This document shows, piece by piece, positions 1-11,417 of a DNA stretch of 64,000 nucleotides. The position numbers and the translations under genes are program-made. Numbering within the stretch: position 1 is the stretch's first letter; each line of letters begins with the position of its first letter. This DNA is from Lytechinus pictus (taxonomy: Eukaryota; Echinodermata; Echinoidea; Temnopleuroida; Toxopneustidae). Under the pieces are notes generated by a model that was not told the DNA's origin, did not search any database, and worked only from the letters and a program-made list of their open reading frames with translations. The stretch spans positions 23,351,001-23,415,000 of the forward strand of contig NC_087259.1 of the NCBI RefSeq assembly GCF_037042905.1, given 5' to 3'.

Positions 1-369
1 ATCGGTCAGGTGATCGGTTGGTTATCTTTTTGTCAGACGTTCATAATTTATATTACAATATATCAATCTTCAGTATCTTGATTTCAAGCATCAGTATTGC
101 AGGGAAAAGTCATTATCGATTGGAATCAATGGCAGATCGGGGGGGGGGGGGGGGGGGTTGAGCATTTCTGGCCCGTTCCACCTTTTGAGATTCATAGTCA
201 ATATTTTGGATGTAAAAAAAAAATGTCGTTCGTACAAAGTTAATTCCCCCCCCCCCCACCTCCTTATGAGAATCACAGCAATATTTGTAATGGGGATATT
301 TTGTTCATATTCTTTGCTCTTTTTTGTCCTTTTCTTTTTTGCTTCCCAAATTTATTTTACTTTGAACAT

Positions 370-1272
370 ATGACTTTCTATATTTAATGACAAACTTTTT
401 TAGGGGGGTGGGGGCTTGCCAAATATAACGCGCGACAAGATGACCTTCTTTTTTTAGTGACAACTTTTTTTTTATTTGTCAAATTTTACGAGAGACAAAA
501 TGACCTTCGATCATTATTAATTAAACCTTTTTTTTGGAGGGTAGGGGGCTCGCCAAATAGTGACACACTTTTTTTTGTAAAATGTTATGCAAGAAAAAAT
601 GATCTTCAATCATTATCAGCTACCTTTCATTTTTTTTTAGGGGGGGGGGCTTGTCAAATTTTACGTGGGACAAATGACCTTCATTTTTTAGTGATTTTTT
701 TTTTTATACTTGACAAATTTTAAGAGGAACAAAATGGCCTTCAATCATTTTTAGTTAAAACCTTTTTTTGGGAGGGGGGCTTGCCAAATATTTCACAAAC
801 AAAATGAACTTCAATTTTAGTGACCATCTTTTTATTACTTTTAAAATTTCACGCAGGACAAAATGACCTTCACTTTTTTTTAATGTTATGTTATATCGAG
901 ATTTTTTACCTGACTGCTAAAAAAGCACGAATGCCTGTGAGCAAGCAACCAGGGGACCAACGGCTTAAGGTCCTCTCCGAGGGACCTGGTAATGAGGATA
1001 AGCCTTAAGGGCACTAGCGCACCACTTGGGAATCGAACCCGGGTCACCGGAATCCGAAACCCCTGCTCTACCGACTGAGCCATCGCGCCTCCGATATGTT
1101 AAACTTGGGGGGGGGGGGGGGGGAGGCTTGCCAAATATTACACAGACAAAATGAGTCTTTTATTTTTAGTAACCATCTTTTCTTTTTACTTGTCAAATCT
1201 TACGCGAGACAAAATGACAATTTTTCTGTGATAACCTTTTTGGGGGGGTTGTCAAATTTTACTTGAGAAATT
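370..1272. repeat. G-rich tandem array
   Basis: About 60-100 bp units with a G-run, CTTGCCAAAT or TTGTCAAATTTTACG, then GACAAAATGACCTTC and a T-run. Recognisable units start near 433, 494, 590, 667, 727, 797, 857, 1143 and 1207. A SINE interrupts the array. Confidence 0.75.
910..1091 (-). mobile_element. tRNA-derived SINE inserted in a tandem array
   Basis: On the minus strand: head GGCGCGATGGCTCAGTCGGT (A box) and CCCGGGTTCGATTCCC (B box), then a body with a GGTCCCTCGGAGAGGACC palindrome and a short A-rich end. The acceptor stem does not pair, so it is a SINE rather than a functional tRNA. The same tandem units are found on both sides. Confidence 0.78.
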
Positions 1273-1614
1273 GCACCCCCCCTACTTTGGAAAATCGAAG
1301 ATTAAGATCATGAGTATAGCCTACATCTCAGAGGCATAAACAGATGGGGGCATGGCTGGCCATCCCCCGAGTGGATTTCACCTGAAAAAAAAACATAGGA
1401 GCAACGGAAGGAAGAAAGAAAGAAAAATGAAAGAAAGAACGAAAGGAAATTTAAAAAGGAAAGTAATGTGAGAACAAATAATCCGGGGGGGGGGGCTACT
1501 CAGATAATAAAAAAATCTGCCATCTGTAATTAAATTGGATAAGTTAATATCCAGAGGTCCCAGGGCTACCAACATACATGTAGCGCGGGCAGTGCATGGC
1601 GTACCTAGGATTTT

Positions 1615-1890
1615 CCACAGGGGGGCAAAATCGGCCGCCAAAAAAAAAGGAAAAAAAGGCTCTTCAATGAAAAAGGTCTTCAATCGTACCAGAAAAAATT
1701 TGACAAGCAAAAAAAAAGTCTTCAAGCTCGCCAGGGGGGGCAAAATAGGTATTCAAGCTCGTCGGGGGGGGGGGGGGGCAAAATAGGTTTTCAAGCTCGT
1801 CAGGGGGGCCGGGGGGCAGAGATATGTAATTTGCATGGGTTTGTGACTCATCGGGGGGGGGGGGGGGCAGACTGCCCCCCCCCCCTAGGT
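1615..1890. repeat. Short-unit G-rich array
   Basis: About 40 bp units: GGGGGGCAAAATAGGTTTTC plus AAGCTCGTC, repeated three to four times with G-runs of 7 to 17, ending in facing G-run and C-run near 1851-1886. Confidence 0.65.
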
Positions 1891-1989
1891 ACGCTAGTGC
1901 TCGGGACTTACATTACGTAACTTGTATCTTCCACATGCGACATGTACTATGCCCCCTCTTATATACCCCTGTTATGCCCCTGCACAGAC

Positions 1990-2385
1990 TCGTCTACATT
2001 GATTTCGATATTTAAGCGTCATTATAAAATTATAGCAAAAAGAACGCCTTGATTAAAGGCCATTACCCCTAGAGACTCGCGAGCGTCATGTGACAACTCG
2101 CCCTGGATTTGCACGTACAGGATCCTATGGCGACAAAATCCATCGCAAGAGTTGGCCAGAAGAGGCGATGAAAACACAAAATTTGGAAAGAAAAGAACCC
2201 GTGAGTACCCGTTTTACATTATAATTATGAAATTAGTATATAATTGATAACATAGACCTAAATTTAGGCCGTAATTTTGATTAATTTGCTGGAAATTCAA
2301 GGCCAAAACGTACCCGTCTGGCGTCGACTTTTCCAACACGCGTTGGAATAGCGGTGTAGCCCCAGAGTGATATTTTCCGAGGTCA
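1990..2385 (+). other. Duplicated leader-like segment, copy A
   Basis: Matches 10890-11255 in order: AAAGAACGCCTTGA, TATGGCGACAAAAT, AAAAGAACCCGTGAGTACC, and GTGTAGCC...AGAGTG. Another part of the match is at 1-60 (TGATCGGTTGGTTAT, GTCAGACGTT), separated here by the repeats at 100-1900. It contains a donor-like site at 2201 and a 14-codon ATG frame at 2127. Confidence 0.6.
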
Positions 2386-2410
2386 ATCCCATCCCAATTA
2401 ACACCAGTCT

Positions 2411-2487
2411 GATTTCAAGTACGGTGTTGTGGCTGGTGTTGTCACAACACCAACACCAGATTTCAACACCATACTTGAGTTGAAATC
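2411..2487. repeat. Inverted repeat
   Basis: GATTTCAAGTACGGTGTTG faces CAACACCATACTTGAGTTGAAATC around an inner GGTGTTGTCACAACACC palindrome. Probably a MITE remnant. Confidence 0.65.
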
Positions 2488-3103
2488 ACCCATTCAATGC
2501 CATTGTCATTGACATTGTCATTGATTTGATTTAGAATTAGATCTAGGCTACCGGCTAGGCCCTAATCTAATCTAGGCCTAGGGCCTACCCCAAGTTTAAA
2601 TAAGTTTAATTGCACAAATTTAATATTTTGAGGTTTATATTTTCATCTTGACATTTACAAATGAAGATACAAATGAATATATAAATGGCATCATAATATA
2701 AAATATCCTTGTGAAGCTCATAAAACAAGCTTGGCCCACGGCTTCGCACCTTCGATTCAATTCGTTCAAACACAGTGTCAAAATAACCAACACTCAAATG
2801 CACCAATGCATGGGACTGTAGCAGCGCGTACGCGACGATACATTGCATCGTCTGGACTCGTCAATGCCAAAACCTTGTTCGTAATCATGAAAACCAACAC
2901 TATTAATTTCATATAACTGCATAAAACGTATCAATATATTCCAGAGAGGCACAGCAGAAATTTCTTTTACGAATTCAAAGCAAAATACTTACGAATTTCT
3001 GATCAAGAAGATCACTTGACACATCCAAGACCGCAAGGAAAATTCTCTTTGCTTCGCGGGCTTTTCACAAACTTCTCAAGTGCGCATGCTCGAAAAAGAA
3101 AAC

Positions 3104-4335
3104 TTATCATTAACTTGATTTTTCTGTGAATTTTACAAAGTTTCCGTAGAAATTGCACTTTCCACATATTACGAATTAATCTGTTAAATCGTGTCTGTAA
3201 ACTTACATCTACTTTACAGTAAATTTACAAAGATGTATCGTAAACGTCTCCTTACGTCAGTAAATTTACCATTAACCTGATTTTTCTGTAAATTTTACAA
3301 ATTTTCCGAAGAAATTGCACTTTACACATATTACAAATTAATCTGTTAAATCTTGTCCATAAACTTACATCTACTTTACAGTAAATTTACAAGGTGTATC
3401 GTAAACGTCTCCTTTCAATAATGATCTTCACTACAATTACGGACAATGTCAGTAAATTTATCATTAACCTGATTTTTCTGTAAATTCTACAAAGTTTCCG
3501 TAGAAATTGCCATTTCTGTTAAATCTTGTCCGTAAATTTACAGCTACCTTTCTAGTAAATTTACAAAGATTTGTACCGTAAACCACTAAACGTCTCATTT
3601 CTGAGATTAATTTTTAATATATATATGTAAAGTGGAATTTCTACGGAAAATTTGTAAACTTTACAGAAAAATCAGGTTATATGATAAATTTTCTGACGTT
3701 GTCCGTAAACTTACATCTACTTTACAGTAAATTTACAAGATGTACCGTAAACGTCTCCTTTCAATAATGATCTTCTGTACAATTACGGATCAAAACGTTT
3801 GTAAAATTGATCATTTACCTGATTTTTATGTAATTTTTACAAATTTTCCGTAGTTTGTATAGTACAAATTGATCTGTTAAATCTTGTCCGTAAACTTACA
3901 GCTACTTTCTAGTAAATTTACAAAGATTTGTACCGTAAACCACTATAAACGTCTCCTTTCAAGAAAGATCTTCACTACAATTACGGACAACGTCAGAAAA
4001 TGTATCATTAACCTGATTTTTCTGTAAATTTTACAAAATTTTCCGTAGAAAATGCACTTTACACATGTTACAAATTAATCTGTTAAGTCTTATCCGTAAA
4101 CTTACATCTACTGACAGTAAATTTACAAGATGTATCGTAAACGCCTCCTTTCAATAATGATCTTCTGTACAATTACAGAAAACGTCCGTAAAATTTATCA
4201 TTTACCTAATTATTATGTAATTTTTACGGGTTTTCTGTAGAAATCCGTAAATTTACAATTTTATTCCGTATTTTATCGTTTACGGACGATTTCTGTTAAA
4301 ATTTGTCCGTAAAATTACGGCAATTTTTAACAGTG
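3104..4335. repeat. Tandem array of ~160-195 bp 'gtaaatttac' units, one unit inverted
   Basis: Units contain TAACCTGATTTTTCTGTAAA, TTTCCGTAGAAATTGCA, CTTACATCTACTTTACAGTA and CGTAAACGTCTCC. Phased repeats of CCTGATTTTT occur near 3115, 3278, 3468, 3820 and 4010; the unit near 3640-3700 is in reverse orientation. AT-rich and non-coding. Confidence 0.8.
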
Positions 4336-4975
4336 TGGTGTTGGTGATTTAAATGCCGAAGATGATGTTGATAGTGATTCTTAATACTTTGGTGACCATG
4401 GTGGCGATATGGCAGTGATGAATATAGGATTGTAAACGATTATACATGTAGTTCTGAATTCTTTCTAAACTATTTCCCTTTCGTGTTTTCTTGAGGCAAT
4501 AATGCATAGTCCAAACCAAATTCCTAATTTATTTCTATTTCATTTATATACAACAGCAAAAAAAATGTTAAGGGGGTGCCGGTTCACATTTGACAAAAAA
4601 ACCATGAAAGGTTTCCCGCTACAAAAATAATATAAATAAATACATTTCGGTCATTTAGTATACCTACCAGCACTGTCAAGGAAGATCTTGGGGTGCTCAC
4701 CAGCTCCCGACCAGCTCACCCTCAGCACCCTCGCTTCCCAGGGCCATGCAATAGAAGATTTACCAGAAACGGATCAAAATTTTAATCATTGTTTCCACAA
4801 GTTTCTAAAACTTGATCGCAATTTTTCATATTTTCCTAACGGCACTTGATTTGCTACCATTGCAAAAACCCAAAAATAAAAACAACTAAATGTAAATTTT
4901 AAAAGCTGGTATTCAGAATCTCATACTGGTAAGGATTTGTTAAAACCTTGCTTATTGATTTCTCCTTAAATTAAA

Positions 4976-5530
4976 TGCCAAGTCAACCCAAATAAAAAGA
5001 TTAAATTAAACAAGAATAACATTGAAAATTTCATCAAAATCGGATGGAAAAAAATAAGGCCTTTTTGAAGTTTCGCTTCATTTCACAATACAATTATTAA
5101 TATGCACATCCTTGTCGGTGTGACGTCACCCACTCGCTATTTCTTTTGTATTTTATTATATGAAATAGGAAATATTCTAATTTTCTCCTCATTGTCATGT
5201 GAATCAAAGTTTTATTCCATCCTAAACATGGGAAATTACCATTTTGGTTTTATCATTATGTTTCAGTCAAGTTTGTCCTAATTGTTGTCGAATCTATAAA
5301 AATTGAAATATTGTATAATTAAAACAATTAAAAACAAAGAGTGAGGGACATCATCGACGCTCTCATTTGCATGCCCCTGATTTAATAAGCGAAACTTGAA
5401 AATGTCATAAATTTTCTTATTGAACATCTGATTTGATGAAATTTTCAGCGTTATGCTTGTTTGATTAGGCCTATATTCTTTATTGATTCAAATCGTATTT
5501 TTTTCTTGGGTGAACTTGACCTTTGATTTT
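4976..5530. mobile_element. Foldback MITE with a CRE-like site
   Basis: GCCAAGTCAACCCAAATAAA and AAACAAGAATAACATTGAAA then ATTTCATCAAAATC at the left pair with GATTTGATGAAATTTTCAGC, GTTATGCTTGTTTGA and TTGGGTGAACTTGACC at the right. A TGTGACGTCACCCACTC segment is in the left arm (about 5119). Confidence 0.7.
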
Positions 5531-5684
5531 CACTCCTTGAAAAAAAATCACAAGGGAAGGAGCTACTCTACCCCCTGTAGTGACATCCCTGTCTTAAGTC
5601 ATTTAGTCAAATAATAATATTTTTCACTTATTTGTTATTTGTCAAATGAAAAGTTAATTATAAAGCAATGGGCAACCTAAAGGC

Positions 5685-6175
5685 CGACGTGAGGAGTCAA
5701 AGCGGGAATAAAAGCGATTCACAGAGATACGATCTTACGTATAAGCTCCCGAAGGGAGCTAGAGAGGGAACTCTTTCCGCGCGTTTTTATTTCCCATAGG
5801 TTTTGTACATAGCCAACATGGCTGCCGGCGGACAATTTGAAGGATGATTTTGGAGGGTCAATGTTTTATTCATGAGAATGACGTCAAAATACGCATAATG
5901 CACTTGTATGATTGGATTAAACGCTAATGTTTTATTCATGTTCTCATGCATTAAACATTTTTTTCCGTCCCACAATTCCCTACGATATCTGTGCGAAGTG
6001 TCGTTCTTTTGGACTCTGCGAATTTGAAGTTTCTGAAACGAAATAGCTAGACTAATTATCTGTTTATAGAATTGATGTTCGAAATCATGGTTTCTGAGTG
6101 AACTTCATTGGAGCGGAAAATCTTGGAGGGAACATCAATACTATTCTAATGACATTCCATAGGAATAAAAGTAAG
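5685..6175 (+). promoter_or_regulatory. Alternative upstream promoter/leader candidate
   Basis: Contains AACATGGCTGCCGGCGG (a YY1-like AANATGGC motif) at about 5816 and a donor-like AAAA|gtaagt at 6170. Could be a distal non-coding first exon. No transcript evidence. Confidence 0.25.
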
Positions 6176-6630
6176 TTACGCTCATTTTCATGTTTTGATC
6201 TCACTTGCAAATTGTAATGTGTTTGCCGGGGTTCGGGGCTCATCCTGTATTACGCACTATGTAAACCTCAATTTCAATATTTCTTTTGCCTGACTTCCAA
6301 ATAAGTGTACGTGTGATCATTGAGTTTCTCAAAAATACTATATCTAGGACTAGGGGTCTATAGACTATAGTTTGTCGTAGATCTAGACATTCATCGGAAT
6401 GCTTCATGTAGGTCCAAAGTAAACCTTTATTTCAGTTTTATTGTGATTAGACAATTATCAGGGGTAGATGTGGACTTGTTTCCGACCTCCTGTTTTTTAG
6501 TAACGACAAACTGTCGATTTTAGGCCTATTCAAATTTAGGTCAATGTAGGGATATGGTCAGAGCGGGATCCGGCCTTTGATATCGCCGGTGCTAGCCGGC
6601 TAGCGAGATTGTCGATGTAGTCATGGGGTA

Positions 6631-6710
6631 TGAAAATAGCGGGGACGGACTAGGCCCAAACTTCAAGCTTGAAAGTTGAAGTTTAGGCCTAGTCCGTCCC
6701 CTCTATTTCA
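6631..6710. repeat. Near-perfect 35 bp hairpin
   Basis: Arm 6631-6666 (GGGGACGGACTAGGCC inside) and arm 6676-6710 (GGCCTAGTCCGTCCCC inside) are complementary with about three differences, with a loop of about 9 nt. Confidence 0.85.
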
Positions 6711-9660
6711 TCTTCATATGAATAAGTATAATTCTCAGCAGTTTCTTTTATTCAGGAACGCTTTACTTCAGAATAATCAGTGTTGAAATACGATTGACTT
6801 AGCATTATGTCTGTTATGTTAAGTGTTACTTGTCTAGACTTAGTCTTAGATTTGAATGAAATGGCGTAGCCTACCCTAGACCTAAATCAAGTCTATTTGA
6901 ACAGGATACCCTGGGCCCGGCCTGGGGTGGTAATTTGAAAACGTTCTTAGTGTTTACTTCATTCAAATGTGATGTGATTCTTAAGTTATACAGGCCCAGC
7001 ATAGACCAGATTCAGCTATATACAGCTGTAGAAATATGTGGTTGGAATCATTTTACTTTTATAAACAGAGTGAGGTAAGCCTATGCCTCTATGTGATAGA
7101 GAATGAAGTTTCGGGTCCAGATAACTTTTTTGTTCTAGTTTGGAATATTCATTCATAGACCTGGGATATGGGCAGCTAGAAATTTTTAAAAATATTGTTT
7201 AAGAAGAGTAATTTTATTTATCTCTAAAACTCTCAAATCTAAATTGTCAATTGCAGATCCAATGGGACCAAGTTCTTAGCAGCTCACACCTAGTCAGAAG
7301 TACAAAATTGAGAACCATGCCGATCAGCAAGTGTTAGTTACAATCTAATGAGGAACAGGATATCTGAATGGAAAAATTGCAAGGTATGCTTACTGTTTTG
7401 ATAATATACAGGCTGTATCTAAGCTCATCACCCCCCCCCAAAAAAAAAAAAAAAAAAAAAAAATAAAACCAAATAAATGAATATTTCCCCTTTTTTGGGA
7501 GGGGGTGGGCTATGGCCAATTGTGCTGAAACATGATGCGATATCATGTAATGTTAAAGTTCCATTGTGAGTTAATATATGTTTGAATTCAGATTCACCAG
7601 TATTTCCATTTCTAACACTGCATACTAATTATCCATATCTCCTGTCTATACATGCATTTGCATAAAAAACCCAAGATATTAACAGTTATCACAAAATTCT
7701 GATAAATATTTGAATTAATTTGCACTCTTTATTTTCGAAACATACTGTAGATAGTTATATTGATATATGAATTTATCTGGATGTGGGACGAAAGTGACTG
7801 CATGTGCTAAACTTGTTTTATCACTGAAGATATAAAATAGAGTTTACATCTTTTTTTTTACTAAACTGGACTAGATGAGTAAAAATAATTTACAGCTTAT
7901 TATGTTCTTTTCTCTTTTTTACCATGCAGGTTTCCCACTTCCTAAGCTGTTTAAGTACTGGTATCACAACATAAGTGCCAAGAAGAGATATGAAACGGTC
8001 TCAAAATTTTTGCTGGTGCCCCCCTCGATGCCGTGACCCACGGTACGCCACTGCAAGTCTTCATAAATTATGTAGGGTTATTAAGTTGCATTTATTGTTA
8101 TCTTCATTTAAAAAAAATGTGAAATGGGTTACCACTGCAATAATATATAAATAGACTATATTTCAAAAATAGATTGAATTCTAACCACAGTGACAGTAGA
8201 CAAATCAAATTTTGTTAATGATTCGCTAATGTATTGATTGGGGAAGGCACTCTTTAGGATTCTGGCATTGTGTCCCACCCCCCCCCCCCCTTATGAGGAG
8301 TGCTCTCACATCAGTAGACTATTTCTTGTCAGCAAATTTGAAAGGAATTTACCAATTTTTTTGAGTGGCAAACTTTTGTGGAAGAAAATAAACGAATATC
8401 AAAGGTTTTTATGCTCTTTTATGGAATATTAACTATAGGCTCATCGAGATCCTTTGAATTAAATTTTAACAAACATTGTGCAATGTAGAAAAATGTACTT
8501 AATCCTATTTTTGTACATTTATATACCCACCCCATACTACCCTTACCCAGTAACAGCCATTTTTAGCTATGCATTGCCTTCACTTTTTAAAATGCAATTT
8601 AATGCTTGGTAGATGCTAATTATTATTTTTATGTTAATGTCAATGTTTTAGAAAATGGATTCCTTAATAAACATGTTAATTTTGAATTGAATTTTTTTAT
8701 CTTGGTAATTTTCATTTATCAATTAATTGTGATGATGTATTGCTTCTGAGCTGTTATGCACAAATGGCACAAGATGTTGCACTGTACTGAAATGTGATGA
8801 TGCCACTGTTACATGAGATCAAACAGCAGTCAATTAAAATATTATTCAAGAAAAATAAGGATAAGAATGGGAAAGAAAGTAAATGACAGGAGAATTATTT
8901 GCTTGTATGCATATAGTTATGTCAGTTTCTGAGAGAGAGAGAGACAGACAGAAAGAGAGAGAGATTGGGGGGGGGGGGGTGAAAGTTCAGTTTGTTTTGA
9001 AAGAAGCAATTATAAGACCTTACTGTTCATAACGGGGGGGGGGGGCTAATTATTTCTCCAAATTTTTTAAACCTGCATATAAAATTCATTTTTTCTTTCC
9101 AAATGAAAATTACACCAGATTCATTTTCAGTTGAAAATAAAAAAAGAAATAGCCTACGATCGGTTTGCTCTCTTGCCTATTTAATTTTGAGAACCCCCTC
9201 CCCCCTAAAATATGGTATATACCTAGGTCATGATTATTGATGTTTGACATAGAAGTCGCCATTTAAAATTAAGTGCTCCGAGGACTGCTATTCATAATAG
9301 GACTTATATTGGAGACTACAATTATGGAAAAGAATTTGATTTGTTATTATCTTTGTTTATATTATGAAAAGAGGTTCATTTCGTTTTCTGCAATAAAAAG
9401 AAAAAAGGGTTCCAGAAACTTAAAGAGATGTCATCGTATATGGCAACATTTTCTTTGGGAACCTCCTCTGTAATATTTTTTAGCAAAGATCCTGGCCATT
9501 TGCAGCTAAAACAAAGCAAAGATACAGTAATAATCGTAACAAGCAATAACAAATAGATCATTAAAATAGATGAATAATAAAACTCTGAGGAGGAAAAAAA
9601 CGAATGATCTGACATGATGTAATCACTGACAGACACCATAAACGATATTAATCAGGTCGC
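6711..9660. other. Non-coding stretch, no gene seen
   Basis: AT-rich sequence with homopolymers (a C-run then A-run at 7432-7463; G-runs at 8967 and 9034; a GA repeat at about 8933-8965). A LINE-tail-like AATAAACATGTT...GAATTGAATT is near 8668. No convincing exon. Confidence 0.5.
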
Positions 9661-9888
9661 GCATTATGCTAATTAGTGACAAAATACTAATTTACATATT
9701 TTTACGCTATGCGCGAAGGACGTTCCGTGACCACGCCTTCATTTCGCTGGTGTACCAAAACAGTGGCGGTGTCCATAGGCTTGTATACGAAAAATGGGAG
9801 CAGTGTGCACTTTTGACCCTCCGAAATTTTCTTCAATTCTGACCGGATGCAGAAGCGGAGTTTCACCCCCCTGAAGCGATTCTACGAG

Positions 9889-9904
9889 AGCGCCATCTGT
9901 TGCT
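9889..9904 (-). promoter_or_regulatory. CTCF-like motif
   Basis: The minus strand reads CAACAGATGGCGCT, close to the bilaterian CTCF core (AGATGGCGC or AGRGGGCGC). Single site, sequence evidence only. Confidence 0.35.
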
Positions 9905-10671
9905 GTAGAACTCGTCAGTAATTTTTTACTCCTTCATCAAAAAGAAGACTGAAGTCCGATTTTCCTAGAATTTTCAGATGAAATGGCGAACTGGTGAGAA
10001 TCGGCACTTGATTTTAAATTGCTTTTTTATGATGCAATAGAATGTAGGCTCCAGAATGTATAATTTCATACCATTTAAAGTTAATTAGCTTGTTGATTGG
10101 TGGTAAATCAAGACAATTTAATTGCTAGCTCAGTTAAAGTATCCTCGGTCCCACTCGTAATCTTTTGCGTCTCCAATCCTGATATTTCTAATAATTGTAA
10201 CGTTGGTTTGATGATTTTAGATCTAACTGTTAGATCATCTACCGACATAACTTTTTAAAAATAATTTATAAGTATTAAAGTAATGGAGATTATCAAAATT
10301 AAGACAAGAGTAGGAAAACAATAGTTTAGAAAAGGCCTAGGCCTAGGCCTAAAAATATAACGTTAGAACTCAGAGTCACTCTAGTACCAATCATCCAATG
10401 AGGTCCAACATTACATGTATGGACCTCATAGGCGACATCAGTAGTATTTTGTGTCAGAAATCTTTGTGAAGATGATTATTTTTGTATTTTATCAAAACTA
10501 CAAGCTATCGTACTGTCTAATCATTACATTTCGATCTCACTAATTGAATACATTGTTAGCAATAAAAAAAATTGAAAGAAATGAAGGGGAACTTACATTT
10601 TCACGGCTTTTTCCTGATTTTCTGGGCAACTGCTCTTCTCTTCTGACTCGCGATCGAAGCTGATATGAAGA

Positions 10672-10679
10672 TCACGTGA
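10672..10679. promoter_or_regulatory. TCACGTGA E-box palindrome
   Basis: Perfect USF/TFE-type E-box next to GC-richer sequence (GACTCGCGATCGAAGC), between a plus-strand donor candidate at 11099 and a minus-strand donor-like ATGTAAGTT at about 10595. This is compatible with a bidirectional promoter. Confidence 0.4.
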
Positions 10680-10689
10680 TTCGCGTTCT

Positions 10690-11255
10690 CGTCAGCTGAT
10701 CGGTTGGTTATTCTTTTCGTCAGACGTTAATAATATATATTTTATAATGCTAGCATTCATCGCTAATTTAGGTGAAAGAGATTGAAGTTAAACAGCGCCA
10801 GGTCGGAATCATAATTATTTTGGAAGAGTGTATTTATACACTCGATCTCATACCTGACGTAGACGGCGCTATTCAACAAATGCACAATCTATTTAAAAAT
10901 AAAACAGAAAGAACGCCTTGAACACAGGCCAAAATGCCTAACGATTTCTCCGCGGCATTAACAACTATCGTAAAGGGCGCTCCATTTATCAATAAAGATG
11001 GATGCTAAGCTGTCTATGGCGACAAAATTTGCCGCAAATATTTACGAAGAATTGTGAGAAATGGTCTGAAAATGCAACAAAAGAACCGGTGAGTACCGAT
11101 TAAACATTATCAATTTATTTAATAGAACATATTTAATTACTACAATGTAACGATTTCTAGATAATATTGCTTAGTTCTAAGCTAGGGAGGCCCAAACGCG
11201 CGTGAGCGGAGTCCCACTTTATTAGCACGGGTAAGTATTGGGGTGTCGCCTAGAG
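10690..11255 (+). promoter_or_regulatory. Candidate promoter and 5' non-coding exon of USP33 (leader segment copy B)
   Basis: The nearest good donor upstream of coding exon 1 is AACCG|gtgagtacc (exon end 11098), 2.4 kb before the exon 1 acceptor at 13501. The stretch has an E-box upstream and a short ATG frame (10998-11057, 19 codons) that would be a uORF. Assignment as the USP33 leader is inference from position and splice signals. Confidence 0.4.
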
Positions 11256-11417
11256 TGCTCAGAGTCAGAGTCAAATTAAGTTTAACGTTAGATAGCAGAC
11301 TGAAATCAACTTTGTTTGGCAAGAGTTATATTTTTTTAGTCTTAACGTAAGAACACTTTCTCACTCTAAATTTGTTACTATGTTAGTCCTCTTGCTGCAC
11401 AGACGGAAGTTCTCCCG

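Noticed and set aside
1011..1085. Functional tRNA gene on the minus strand
   Set aside because: A and B boxes are present but the acceptor stem does not pair, and a SINE body follows directly.
3104..4335. CRISPR-like array
   Set aside because: Repeats are 160-195 bp with variable similarity and one inverted unit, in eukaryotic DNA; not a short direct-repeat/spacer array.
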